From: Anthopleura xanthogrammica
Lineage: Eukaryota; Cnidaria; Anthozoa; Actiniaria; Actiniidae
Assembly: GCA_964019055.1 (NCBI GenBank)
Contig: OZ025215.1
Span: 8,221,284-8,285,283 of the forward strand
Reading direction: 5' to 3'
DNA length: 64,000 nucleotides
Shown here in pieces: positions 38,139-64,000 of the stretch. The number at the start of each line of letters is the position of its first letter. Position 1 is the stretch's first letter. Below the pieces are notes generated by a model. It had not been told where the DNA came from, searched no databases, and worked only from the letters and a program-made list of their open reading frames with translations. Position numbers and translations under genes: made by a program.

Positions 38139-41100
38139 CTTTGAAATGCTGGAGTGATTTGTTTTTTTCTGGTAGGACTTGAAGGGAGCTTGTGTACAAG
38201 ATGAAGCAAGGATCTGAACAATTAGAACCGGAAAAGCGTCGATTCCTCATGAAGGCTTTGTAAGTGAGACGAACTTGTCCAAGGGAGTGTAGCGGTCATA
38301 AATCATCATTAATCATTCTGTCAAGTTGTTAGGTCAAAGATGAATTCCGCGGGCGGTGGAGAGACGGAGATCTTCTTTGTTAATAGCAACTAAATTAAGA
38401 AACTTTGCTGTAAGAGAGCACTACTTTTTAGGAGGAAAATAACGACTCAGATACCAAAAATAAGTGGAGAAATTTCGGCACTAATTTTTGAGAGAAAGTC
38501 ATTACAACAAGCTGAAAACGCTAAACTGTTAAAGAAATCTTACTCCGCGTTCAAGTAGGACTTGTGTTCTCATCCCCCCTGTTCTAGAAAGGTTTGGTGG
38601 TACTCATCAATTATCAATTACAAGGGTACATTTCAACTGTATAGTTTACCCTTTAGCTGGAATTTTAGGTCAATAACTGTTACAATATTGCATTGAGTCA
38701 GGTTTGAATTTTCAGTCGAGTTATACAACTCACGCATAGGCAAGATTCTGCACCATACTTACTTACACTTACTGTTATCAAATATAAATTTACTGATTAA
38801 AATCATATAAAATTTGACTGAAAATGCACTTAATTTGATTGGTTTTTCAATTAGGACTGTCACTTTTCGTGCGCACTTTGGATTTTTTTGTGTTTACTGA
38901 AAAATTTACAGTCAATTTTTAGCGTTGATGAAAATAAGAAAACCTCTTTTCTTTCTCAAAAAAGAAATGAGTTTTAAAAATATCTTCAATGAAAGTTAAC
39001 ATCAAGTGTAGCTTTTAAACATCTGGAAAAAATTTCGACTTCCCCCACCCCCTCCCCCCTGGGGTCAAGCGCTTCTTGACTGACCACAGACGAATCATTA
39101 ATCAAAGTCGAACAGTACAAAAGAAATTCCTTTCGACTTTTAACCCCTAGAAAAGCTAAGTTCGTCGAATCCTCTTGATCCATCGACCCTTGGTACTTCT
39201 CTGTTTCCTTCTGATATGCCGTAAACCATGTCTGAGATAAATTGTCTGAAATCATAGTATTGACAGCGCGCGCTGATTTTAGTGTATCTAAGTAATCCAT
39301 GTATTTGTCATCTTGTTAGGCAGGCTTACCAATGTCCGTTCACAATGACATATCGATAGGTATTTGTTTGTTTGGTTTTATTCTCATTAAGTGGCGAACA
39401 AGTCTCTTAATCCTCTGATTATCAACACGTAGCGCGATGGAAATCTTTAGGAACTTTAGTTTTTTTTCTGAGTATTCATAGTTATAACCCAACGATGAAT
39501 TTTCGCGCGCTGTCATTGGTTCAAATGGGTCACGTGCAGGACGGGTATCAGGCGATATCCCCCGTCCGAAGTGATATTCGTCCAGCAGAAGGTAAAAACG
39601 TTAAAAAAGAAAAGAAAAAACACGGAAAACAAAGAAACTCGGTTTTTACAAAAAAGTGAGAATAAAATACAAAGACTGGTTGAGAAAACTACGCTAGGAA
39701 ACACGAAAAAATCAACAAAATATACTGTAAATGTCTTCAATGGTAAGCATCCATGTTTCGTGAATGAAGTTTTTGGTTTCTTTTCGAAATTGTTTTTATA
39801 AACTACTAAAAACCAACAAAGAATTCGACAACAAATGTCAAACAATAGAATAGTTCAATGTCAAACAGCTTTCATTTACCAAAATAATTGTTTTTATATC
39901 CAGCTTGGAGACGAGAGAGAATTATTTTTTGAAAACTCTGGAGATGACGAGTCGATGCAGTTTGCTGAATTCATTTCAGTGAAGTCGTTGGGTTATAAAA
40001 TAAATAAACCCCCTTCTGGCTCACTGGGATATCGGCTGATAATGTCCTTGGATGAGAAATGGTCCTCAAAATATCACATTTGCCCTCGAAGCTTCGCTTC
40101 TCGGCCAAATGTTCTTTTTTCGGACCATTTCTCATCCTCGGACATTATCAGCCGATATCCCAGCCGCCAGGAGGGGTTTATTTACTAATTATAACAGTCG
40201 AGAATAAATTCTGTTTCTAGGATACAGGTCACGTGGTCACTTCCTTTTGCGCCTTTTTGTAATCGCGAAAGCAATCACGTTTCAAATTGATGATGGTCGA
40301 TGGCGATCGATATTTAGAGGTCAGATAACCTCAAAAGCCAATCATGAATGTAAGATTGTCTTAGAAATATTTCGATCAAAATCTTTATGATAAACTATAC
40401 ATTTAGAATATGTAGATTTGAGTGCACTAGGTTCGGGCTACCTTTATGTAACCATTGCTTTCTTCTATGGGTTACCTGTGGTATTTGCTGGTTCACTCGT
40501 ATGATGGGTAGCCTGTGTTGGGCTAAAACCGGCGGGAAAATCTGTGAAGAAAGCGTCCGCTAATGAAACACGTTTCTAGTCGTCAGACTTGGGGCTGGCT
40601 ATTCCTATCCACATGGTGAAAAAGAGTTTAGCTTGTTTTTACGTTTCTTCGTCAGTGAGCACACTTACTACGCATCTACATTGAAGGATTCCCTTTCACT
40701 TGACGTCAAAGAAGCTCAATTTGGAGGGCATGATTTCATTCTCCTGAGAATTGGACCCTATTTTTCCCCCTCCAAATTGAGCTGCATAGGGTCTATACCA
40801 AAGGTGCACGAAAAACAGCATTTATTTAGAAAATAATAATAAGCAAAACTTTCAAGTATTGTTGACAAAGAATCATAAGTTTTTTCTCAATATTAAGTCA
40901 TGTTATGAAAAACAGAAGGTTCAAAGGCCATGCTATAACTGAGACAGGTCCACTTTACCGAAATGAAACGATCTGGTAGCTTTGTTTAAATGTGGTGCGC
41001 AATCCGTTTTGTGAGTGCGCAAGTCCAATTGCAGCACTCGGAGACCTTTGAAGACGAACAAGACATGAATTGGTTTCAATTTATTATTAAAGTTATACAT

Positions 41101-42265
41101 AAGTTGCACTGGTGGTTCAGTGGTAGAATTCTCGCCTGCCACGCGGGAGGCCCGGGTTCGATTCCCGGCCAGTGCACGAACTTTTTATTTAAAGTCGATA
41201 TCTTTTGAGCAACAGTTTCCTCCCAAAATGTGCATCAAATTTGTACCAAAACATTCCCAGAATCCTTTATAATTTCCCAGTATGCTTTGTTATTTAAGTT
41301 ATGCATTAACTTGAACTGGCTAAATTTTTTCACCCACCTTTCACAGAATTTCGAAACGATGCAAAATTACATTTTAGAAATATAGTACATTCTAAAAATA
41401 TGTTTTTCTAGTTGCACTGACTTTATTACATGCCTCACCTTTGCCCTTATGCACTTGATAATCCTGCATAGACGAAACTACGACAAGCAGCTGAAAGAGG
41501 TTGCACACACGTACAGACATCATATTCACGTGAATTTTGTTTCAAGCTTTACTTTGCTTGCAAAAATTTAAAGCAATGTTCAAATGTTTATCTAACGTTT
41601 TCCATTGTTATTTCCTCACTGGGCTTTATTTCAGAATAGACCCCTCGCAGGTGACGTCAAAGCAGCTTAATTTGGAGGACAAAACAAAATGATTTAAATC
41701 TCCTGAGAATTGGAAACCTGTTGTTTTTGTCTTCCAAATTGAGCTGCATTCCGACGTGCTGCAAGAGGTCTATACTCTAAAAAGCGCACTTGCGCACTAG
41801 TTTGAACTGCAAGACATTCCTCAAATTTTTCGATGTCAAATCATTTTTAAATTGATAAATGTATTTAGATATGTTACTGTGGATGCAGCACGATGTTGTG
41901 CGAGTCTGGTTTCTGATGAGATTTGCAAAGGAATCCGGATTTGTTCCCAACTAATAAACGATGCATTTTTTGCGGTTTTGTTTTGTACAAGTGAGTTAAG
42001 TTTTTTCATAGTCATACGAAAACTGATCTGATGAGAAATCTTTTGTTAAATACCACCAACATGTCCTTTCATTTCAGTGCGCATGTTTCTTGGCCATACT
42101 AAGGAATTGTTTAACACTTTTTTAAACTTCTCTCTAGTGATGAAGAAGATACCATCTTTGAAGCAAATGCTGTTGAAAGATCTACAGAACACAAGAAAGA
42201 ACAGGTTACTCTTTTTTGCAGCAGGTACGATGTTTTGTGTTATGTTCATTCTTTCTCTTTTATAA
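37079..42265 (+). CDS. Candidate four-exon gene, unrecognised, possible tail-anchored protein
   Basis: Four plus-strand segments, 37079-37272, 41412-41510, 41869-41990 and 42078-42265, have GT-AG borders and join in phase from ATG to TAA, giving 200 residues. The first contains CRAGHVVTGIMLVKDDL and ends at GTGAGT. The second has CLTFALMHLIILH and the third ICKGIRICSQLINDAFFAV. The last ends in a basic patch and a hydrophobic tail, RKNRLLFFAAGTMFCVMFI plus a few residues, fitting a C-terminal membrane anchor. I do not recognise the family. The donor at 41511 (GTACAG) is weak and the first intron is 4.1 kb. The gene would overlap the first exon of the opposite-strand discoidin gene. The last two exons are better supported than the first. 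It may be wrong. Confidence 0.3.
40001..40184. mobile_element. Fold-back MITE with TAAATAAACCCC ends
   Basis: TAAATAAACCCCCTTCTGG at the left faces ccaggaggggtttattta at the right. Next come gggatatcggctgataatgt and its complement, then gagaaatggtcc and ggaccatttctc. The arms are about 60 bases each around a short centre. Confidence 0.8.
40690..40800. mobile_element. Fold-back MITE, family A
   Basis: ttgacgtcaaagaagctcaa tttgg faces ctccaaattgagctgcatag ggtctata. It is a slightly shortened copy of the family defined at 55669. Confidence 0.7.
41106..41176 (+). tRNA. tRNA-Gly (GCC), copy 1
   Basis: The 71 bases fold as a standard cloverleaf: a seven-pair acceptor stem (gcactgg with ccagtgc), the A-box ttcagtggtagaat, an anticodon loop with GCC (ctgccac) and the B-box gggttcgattccc. 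A discriminator A follows, and no CCA is encoded. A TTTTT Pol III terminator follows within ten bases. The body is nearly identical to metazoan tRNA-Gly-GCC genes. No intron is present. Confidence 0.97.
41636..41775. mobile_element. Fold-back MITE, family A
   Basis: tagacccctcgcaggtgacg tcaaagcagc and facing ccaaattgagctgcattccg acgtgctgcaagaggtcta give both ends. It lies between the second and third exons of the four-exon candidate. Confidence 0.8.
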
Positions 42266-42333
42266 TCAATAAGCTACTGCATGACATAGAGCACCCCTAA
42301 TACCCAGTTTTCCTTTGTGAACCATGTACAGTT

Positions 42334-42404
42334 GCACTGGTGGTTCAGTGGTAGAATTCTCGCCTGCCACGCGGGAGGCCCGGGTTCGATTCCCGGCCAG
42401 TGCA
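42334..42404 (+). tRNA. tRNA-Gly (GCC), copy 2
   Basis: This is identical over all 71 bases to the copy at 41106, with the same A-box, GCC anticodon and B-box. A TTTTCTTTTTTT terminator lies shortly after. It starts 69 bases beyond the stop of the four-exon candidate. Confidence 0.97.
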
Positions 42405-43126
42405 AGTTTGTTTTCTTTTTTTACCAGTTTTGATGATCCTTTCCTGAGATAGAAAACGTGTTGTATTCTGATATAACTATACAACAACTTTTGTTCATCA
42501 TGCTTGATTCCAACAAATCGTTTTCCATGAAATTAAAGAAGCATCGAAGCATTTTGTTTACCATAAGCTAAGTTTTGAGAAGCACAGAGCAATTTCGTTT
42601 TTCATTTACTTCTAATCTTGAATTCAGTTCTCAAGGCTATGTGTATCACATTGAGGTAAAATAAGAAACCAATGAATGATATACTGTATATATAGTGAAC
42701 AAATATAATACGTATACAGTCTGAACATTTAAAATATATATAACATAACTATTGTCAGTGAACAATTGATAATTCTGTGATCAGCCGATACCAGAGCACG
42801 TGACTGTGTAGTGCCCTGATATGATTGTTGTCTGGGTTCTTTACCTGTCGTTCTTGTTTACAGTTATGAGATGGCTAACTGATCATTCTTAGCAAGAAGC
42901 ACGGATGTAAGTCTTATAAGAAAAGGGCATGGCAAACAAAAACCTTTAAGGCAGAAAAGCTGAGCAAATAGTAAAAGGTAACCATGGTTACCGATAAAAA
43001 TGGGTTTCGAAAAGTATTTTTTAACAGGAAATCGTTTATAATAAATCGTGAAAACGTACCAAATCATACGTAATACCTCCAAGAATATGTGTTATTTAAG
43101 TTAAAAGAAAATAAAAAAAATTATCA

Positions 43127-43197
43127 TGCACTGGCCGGGAATCGAACCCGGGCCTCCCGCGTGGCAGGCGAGAATTCTACCACTGAACCACCAGTGC
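43127..43197 (-). tRNA. tRNA-Gly (GCC), copy 3, inverted
   Basis: The complement of these 71 bases is identical to the other two copies. On the minus strand the gene is followed by a run of eight T, a strong Pol III terminator. The flanks are unrelated to those of the other copies. Confidence 0.97.
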
Positions 43198-44633
43198 ACC
43201 TATACTAACTTCCGTTACAAAATCAGATTTTATTGAGTTCAAGTGCTTTTATGTCATGCGCACATGACATCACACACTCTAGATAGACTGCGCACTACAT
43301 ATGATTAACAGTATTCTAGTATTCTATGGGGTTTCCGTTTCTGAATCAACTTTACAAATTGGTCTCTAAGAATTTAATCTGCGAGTAATCACCATGACAA
43401 CCTTTTATCCACGCTGACGTCACATGGTATATTTTAACAGTCCTATTATAAAATAACTTTAATACCTTGAGTGGTGTCTGGAAGGAACTGCTTAACCATA
43501 AGAACCAAAAAGATGATCAAAGTAAAAAAATATTTTTTTCATATTGCAAGAAATATGTTGTCTAGCAGTTTAAAAAAAGTTCTGAGAATGACTTGTAAAT
43601 TATGTTAACATGATCTTGCTCGTTGGGTTACTTACAATAACTAGGCTAATAGTATATCATTTAGAGAGGTGCGCTACGGTGGAACTATTGCTTGTAGCAT
43701 AAAGATTATAATAGCCCAGACAAGCCCAGACGTGTACGTCATATCGACAAACCTTTTGACCTGTACACCTTTTGCTGCACAATTTTCCCAAACACCGCCT
43801 TGACGATCCTCTTCAAAACAACTTATTTTCACCCTCTTGAAGGCCTACTCCTGAAGATTAACGCACCTCCTTAATGCTCTATAAATATCCATCAACCCTC
43901 TTACTCCACATTGGATCTACTGCACCCCTCCCCTCAAGAGATTGGGTTAGTCTTTTCCTCTAAATCTAGCAGCTCTTGATACATTGGTAAATACGATTTT
44001 GTGCGAGATTTTTTCATTCCTCCCCTTTTCTTAAGTTAAACCTAGTTTCTCAACCCTAGAAGTATGAATCTACTTCCCTACTGGGATCATTGATTTGTCT
44101 TGATGTACTCTCTCTCCCCCCACGGGAGTACTTTGATCTACATTGGAGCATCATAGCCCCTAGTAACTACTCAGTGACTTTTAAATAAGTGAACACTACA
44201 TACCGATCTTCTGAGTCATGATTATTGTGATCGCTTCCAGGTCATCTGGTACACTCATCTCTTTCTTCCGAGTTGTGTTGATCAACTCGTTATTCATGAA
44301 GCTTGTCTGAACTGGCTGAATCATGATAGTCTATTAATCGAATTATGAATCAGTTGTTGTTTCTTGATATTCCATCCATGTATAGAGGGAATTTTTTTCG
44401 TTGCTGAATTTCACATGACGTCATAGCCGCCATCTTGGACACCAACATGGCAGCCGTGCCGTGTCTTTTGTTTTTCCATTCTCTTGGGAATGATTAAGAA
44501 ACAACAATACAGCCATATTTGAAGGGTAAAGCAATATAAATTTTCTCCGGAAAATGAAGTCTTTTGCCATGCAACTGAATATTGTATTGTCCCTTCCCTA
44601 CAAAATGGCTACAATTAACCCCTCTACAGATCT

Positions 44634-44905
44634 AGACCCCTTGCAGCACGTAGGAATGCAGCTCAACTTGGTGGACAAAACAATAGGTTCCAATAGACCG
44701 ATTTAGCTTGGGCGTAATGTTTCACCAATTCAGTTCTCTAGAGAATAAGATTCTTTGTTTGAGTTGTATCCATTTTCATGTGTCTTCTCATGCACCACCG
44801 TTAAACAAAGAAATGGTCCCCTTGGGATCTGAATTGGGAAAAGACTGCACAGTGAAGCTTTAATAATCGGTCTATTCTTAGGAGATTGTTTTGTCCTGTT
44901 AAACT
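44634..44905. mobile_element. Family A MITE interrupted by a family B MITE
   Basis: Family A begins at ctagaccccttgcagcacgt and breaks after caataggttccaa near 44692. Family B (tagaccgatttagcttgggc ... ttaataatcggtcta) occupies about 44694-44876. Family A then resumes with ttcttaggagattgttttgt cc. The order of events is therefore clear: A came before B at this site. Confidence 0.75.
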
Positions 44906-45835
44906 GTTCTAAACGTCGCGTTAAAGAGGTTTATTACCCCTTCTTCCTCACAGAACAACTTTATCAATTTTTTAATTATTTTCCTTAACACTCTATTCAT
45001 TATCACTTACACCATATGTGAACAATTATAAGAGACGCCCCCTATCATCAACAGTCTAGATGGTTTCCAGGCTAGTCACGGAATGTCTGGTCGCATTGGT
45101 AGAAATCGTAAATCAAATATTTGATCATGATCACGACAAGCGACAATGTGGCCAAATTTATGTAATATATACAATATGAGCAGCAGATCTGTGTTTACGA
45201 TAGAGAGCCTGAGGCAAATGTCTAGGAATATAATTTCATGTTCTATTGAAAATGTTTGAGATTGGAGTGAGTTTGACAAAGAAAATCCATGTTAAGCCGA
45301 ATGCAAATAATGATGATTCTGTTTCCTTTTTCTAATGATACAGTAATTATAAAATTTAAGCCAATTGCTTTTATGTCTTCCTTCCTTGTTTCTTTTCTCT
45401 CTCTTCCTGTCCAGTTAATCCCTTATCTCCTCTAGATGAGATCTCACTCGTGTAATTAAGTTTAATGTTGCTTGTCTGAGCCAAACAATTTTGAGAAAGT
45501 TGAAAAAATCATTGTGCTTACAAGACACAAAGTTCTTTCAAGTTCTTCCCTAAGCCAGCGCTTGCTTGGGATTGCCTGCTTATCTTTCTCTCTCTTTTGG
45601 GGTGTTTCTTCGTTTTACTGTTTCTTTATTTATTTCTAGTTTCATCATTTTATTCATTTTTTTATCATATGACCTGAGACTGACATTTCTGCAATCTGAT
45701 GGGCTGAGAGGAGTGTGATTTCTTCGTATTAGTGTGATTTCATGCTCTTGGGAGTGTGATTTCAAAATTGTCATGGCAACCGCCAAACTACATGTTTGAG
45801 AAATGGTGGAAATATTTCTGTCAAAATTGCATTCT

Positions 45836-45839
45836 CTTT

Positions 45840-45902
<63 letters not shown>

Positions 45903-45942
45903 GTCTGTCTTTCTTTCTTTCTTTCTTTCTTTCTCTTTTATC
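45836..45942. repeat. (CTTT)n microsatellite
   Basis: About 25 CTTT units with a CTGTCTGT interruption near 45900 make up this run. Confidence 0.95.
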
Positions 45943-47587
45943 AATCTTTTCTTGCTGCAGCCCTAGCTGATTAATTGATTTTGAAGACAGCGGTTTTTAA
46001 CGAATTCGAAACCGGTCTAAATTACACATGACAGTTAGAGAAGGATGATACGAAACTATATCTTTTATAACCACGTTGACACTGATTAAATAAGTAACTT
46101 GGACATTTCTTTAAACGATCGCATGTCGCTTCAATGAACACTTGACTCGGACACAAGATACTGCATGCTTTTAGGCACATCACGCCACTGGGTGGCTCAT
46201 GGGCCACCTTGATTTTAATATAATATCTCGTACATTCAGCTATTTCAAAAACCGCGAGATCTCTAGAGTCTCAGGCTTACGTCAAGAAAGCTAAAATAAG
46301 GTTTGAAACCAAATTAAAATCTCTTGTGGATCGATGATGATACTTTTCCGCCTTCACTCTTAATGTGCCGTTCACTTTGCAGCATTCAGTATTACACGAG
46401 CGTATAGAGGTTGTTTCAGGGATCGATGAAATTTGAAAGTTCAGTGAAGTGAAAGCTTAAAAACCTCTAGACTTGAGTCACATCGAACCCGCCTGTTCTG
46501 CAGTGCATGCAAAGCTGTGTATTACTATCCCTTTTTGCAACTCAATGAATATGAAAAAAAAAAAAAAAAAAAAAACTCAATGAATTTGATCACATATTTG
46601 CTATTATAATCCCCGGTTATAATCGGGCAGACGGTGAACGGTCAACCCTGCCCGGGCTTATACCGGACGGTCATAAATCAACTAAGTTACTTGGATTACT
46701 AGTCCTTACTATTTGTAGATAAATATAATAGTAGTATTGGAGTAGAGTTTCCGACGATTTGCAGCTGAGAGGTGTGTTCGGATTTAACTGGATTTATTAG
46801 GATATAGAATAACTATGAGAAAGATTAGGAGGGTCTGGCTTGAAAAATGAGAATTAGAAGTTGGAGACAGACTGATAGAGAAAAAGGAAGACAGAAACAA
46901 AGCTCAGCTAAAACTCAGCTACAATTGCGTGTGCAATTTGGTGCAAGTCTAACAGGTTCAGCCATACACTCTGACGAGTGCAAGTCATGGTAAATTATAT
47001 GAGATATATGAGAACTTGACTTTATGAGATTTATGAAAAAAAGTATCACGCATTTCGAGTTCTGCATCAAAACACAGTTTTGCATCCTTCCTCAGCTTCC
47101 GACTACCTGAAAGATAGCAATCTAAATGTATTTTGTCTTCAATTTTTAGGCTCTTTGCAAAACCAAGCATGCTGATTTCCGACCCTTTTGATCCCAAATA
47201 AAAACGATGCACTTTTTTCGAACTGTATCCTAAGCTGGCGTCGGTTGTTTTAGAATTGATAAAATCCTGAGATTGACTGGAGGTTGCGTTGGCAATTTTC
47301 CTTAATTTAGCAGGTCGGAGTGTCTGTAGTGTCATTGGTACTAATCCAAGGATCTGGCAATCAATACCAACGTGATAAGATTTGACCTAGAACCCTTTCA
47401 AAACAACATTAGTTGGGAACTGTCACTTTTTGATCTTCTGATAGAAGTCTTATCGCAAAAGCAGTCCATAAAGAAGGATAATGATCAGTTTAGCTGTAGT
47501 GGTATCTTATCGCCAAAATACCAATAAACATATAAGTTTAGATAATTATGTCGGTCTACGCGGACGATGAGTCTAACTCATGGCTTC

Positions 47588-47895
47588 TTCCTTTTTTTTC
47601 TTCCTTCCTTCCTTTTATCTCCCTCCCTCCGTCCCTCAATTTCTTTCCCTGTTTTCGTTCTAGCTTTCATCCTTCCTTCTTTCCTTCCTTCCTTCCTTCC
47701 TTCCTTCCTTCCTTCCTTCCTTCCTTCCTTCCTTCCTTCCTTCCTTCCTTCCTTCCTTCCTTCCTTCCTTCCTTCCTTCCTTCCTTCCTCCCTCCCTTCC
47801 TTCCTTCCTTCCTACCTTCCTTCCTCCCTTCCTTCCTCCCTCCCTTCCTTCCTTCCTTTAAGTTCCTTCCTTCCTTCCTTCCATTTCCTTAATGG
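47588..47895. repeat. (CTTC)n microsatellite
   Basis: About 50 CTTC units occur, with CTCC interruptions towards the right. Pyrimidine-rich sequence continues on both sides to about 48100. Long frames through it (Phe-Leu-Pro-Ser repeats) are artefacts. Confidence 0.95.
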
Positions 47896-49309
47896 TTTTG
47901 TCTCCATTTCTCTCTGTCTTTCTGTTTTTCTTTCTTTCTCTTTTCTTCCCTCTATCTTTCCCCACAATTTCTCTTCCTCTTTTTCCGTTGTTCGTTTTCC
48001 AGTTTTATTCTATCCCTATTATTTTTTACTCTTGAACAGTACACTCGCTTTTTTCAGTTTTTTCGTCCATTCTTCTTTCCATTTTTATCTTGTTTCTTTT
48101 TACTTCCCATTCGGTTAGTTCTTTTTCATTTCATCTTGTTTTCACTGCATAGCAAGTTTTCACCGCGCTCTCTGCGCTGTCATCAATTTGATCATTATTT
48201 TCTACACCCGACCACATGAATTACTACTGTCAATACAATTCTCCGTTCAGCAAATTCCATGTGCTAAACCAATCAAGCCCCTATGGCTACCTGCGGCTTG
48301 ACAAGGTGAAGCCAGGTCGAACTTTGTAATAATTCAATCCTCAGCTCTGTGTAACATCAACCGCAGATTATCAGCTCGGAAAGGTCTCGCGCTTGGCAGT
48401 TTACTTTCATTAGAACTGTTGACTGATTGCTCAAAGTTAAAACTACCTTAGAGAATCATATTTGCTAAGTTTAACGCCTCCATACTATACTATGCCCACT
48501 AGAAACAATGTAATACTGGTTTCTAAACTACTGGACTTCTTATTTTCTCTTAAAATTGTCTAAAATCCTTTCAAAAGGGCAGAGTAGCCATGGGAAGCAG
48601 TGGAATTCACCCATATGTTCTAATTTTATCAATGACAACCGAAGTGACGCCATCATCAATCGATCGTGGGTTCATATTTCAATCCCGCGGGATCGTGCGC
48701 GGGACGTCTAAAAGCGTGCAAAAGGTCAAGAAAGGAATCCTGATGATGTATCGCGAAAATACCAGATTCTAGGTGGAACATCCCGTTCATCAAAACCCAC
48801 GGGGGGACGTGACGATGCTACAACTTTGAATTTTCGATAGAAAATTCTCAAATTTTCAAATTTTTGATTCGACGAAAACTGTCAACTTGAATTCAAAAGA
48901 TTAATGATTTTAACACCTCTGATAATATGATTCCTTTATTTTTTACCACGTCCCCCACCCCCTAGTCTGTCAAAGTAGCCCGCCGCCATCTTGTTTTTGG
49001 GTAGCTCATCTGCGGAATAATACATTTTTAAAACATTTTAATGTGGCCGACACGCTAAAAGGTTTTACGCGTAATGTCATGCGAGCTGAAATCCAAACAG
49101 TGGAGGCATTGCCTGTGTGCGTAAATAGGGGGCCGTGTAAATGTCAAGGCCCCGCTTATGTCAATCAATTCTAACATAGCAAAACAATTAGAGCCATTGT
49201 AACCTAATAGCTTGTGAAGCTTACAGCATTGTGTTGAGAACAGTCAGCCACAATCTTAATTCCACTGGAAAATACGCTTTAAAAGGCTTTTTGAGCCGCC
49301 AAACTCGGG

Positions 49310-63957
<14,648 letters not shown>

Positions 63958-64000
63958 GTATGGATAACGTTTATACTGTACTTGATTGATACCCTGACTG

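Larger units (their letters stand above)
42406..49309. other. Intergenic region upstream of the adhesion receptor
   Basis: Apart from the third tRNA and the listed repeats I find no supported gene. A CRE-like TGACGTCA (44416) and a GCCGCCATCTT YY1-like motif (44426) lie together. A minus-strand ATG frame of 116 codons (46985-47335) has no recognised domain. Near 46552-46575 there is a poly(A) run. The receptor promoter should lie near 48950-49300, where another gccgccatcttg occurs at about 48982. Confidence 0.4.

Noticed and set aside
39731..40000. Exon-like segment LGDERELFFENSGDDE followed by FAEFISVKSLGYK, resembling a BH4-type motif
   Set aside because: A 12-base first exon (39731-39742) would fit, but no downstream exon joins in phase and the frame runs into the fold-back MITE at 40001. 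A Bcl-2-like reading is too speculative.
46985..47335. 116-codon ATG frame on the minus strand
   Set aside because: No recognised domain, no splice partners and no repeat-family explanation; kept only as a note.
47548..48118. 183-codon Phe-Leu-Pro-Ser frame
   Set aside because: It is a product of the CTTC microsatellite and its pyrimidine-rich flanks.

Overview
The window is animal nuclear DNA, most likely from an anthozoan cnidarian (sea anemone or coral). The genes are split by GT-AG introns and spaced by AT-rich DNA. The repeats are short fold-back (MITE-like) elements, tRNA-headed SINEs and long microsatellites. The protein families are metazoan. The phylum-level call is an inference from gene architecture and repeat style; I ran no search.

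Layout. (1) 1-1.5 kb: last two coding exons of an NDUFA11-like complex I subunit (+). (2) 2.35-6.11 kb: a complete eight-exon PHF24/GINIP orthologue (+) with a PHD finger and EF-hands. (3) 6.97-7.73 kb: a single-exon tetraspanin (-), convergent with PHF24; an array of TCACGTGA palindromes lies between the two 3' ends. (4) 9.16-23.02 kb: a 21-exon gene (+) for a 928-residue secretory-pathway protein with a CGYC thioredoxin-fold domain, resembling TXNDC16. Its start is head-to-head with the tetraspanin. (5) 24.09-38.14 kb: an eight-exon gene (-) for a protein with a signal peptide, two F5/8 type C (discoidin) domains and a hydrophobic C-terminal tail; its first intron is 8.7 kb. (6) 37.08-42.27 kb: a weaker four-exon candidate (+) for a 200-residue tail-anchored protein. 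(7) 41.1-43.2 kb: three identical tRNA-Gly(GCC) genes. (8) 49.31 kb to the right edge: 14 exons (+) of an adhesion GPCR with two discoidin domains, Ig, two FN3 domains, GAIN and the start of the GPS. Its 7TM part lies beyond the window.

The most interesting signal is the relationship between (5) and (8). Both begin with a signal-peptide exon followed by two discoidin domains split at the same places, and all seven intron phases agree (1,2,0,1,0,0,1). They are transcribed divergently, about 11 kb apart. One encodes a short, probably GPI-anchored or single-pass protein and the other a large adhesion receptor. This looks like an inverted duplication that yielded a receptor and a membrane-tethered ectodomain paralogue, possibly a ligand, decoy or co-receptor.

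Repeats fill most intergenic and intronic space. Two fold-back families recur about seven times each (A, with tagacccc/ggggtcta ends; B, with ACCACGTGTCATT arms). There is one clear nested insertion of B into A at 44.6-44.9 kb. Exon coordinates were assigned by hand from splice sites and reading-frame continuity and should be confirmed with RNA data.
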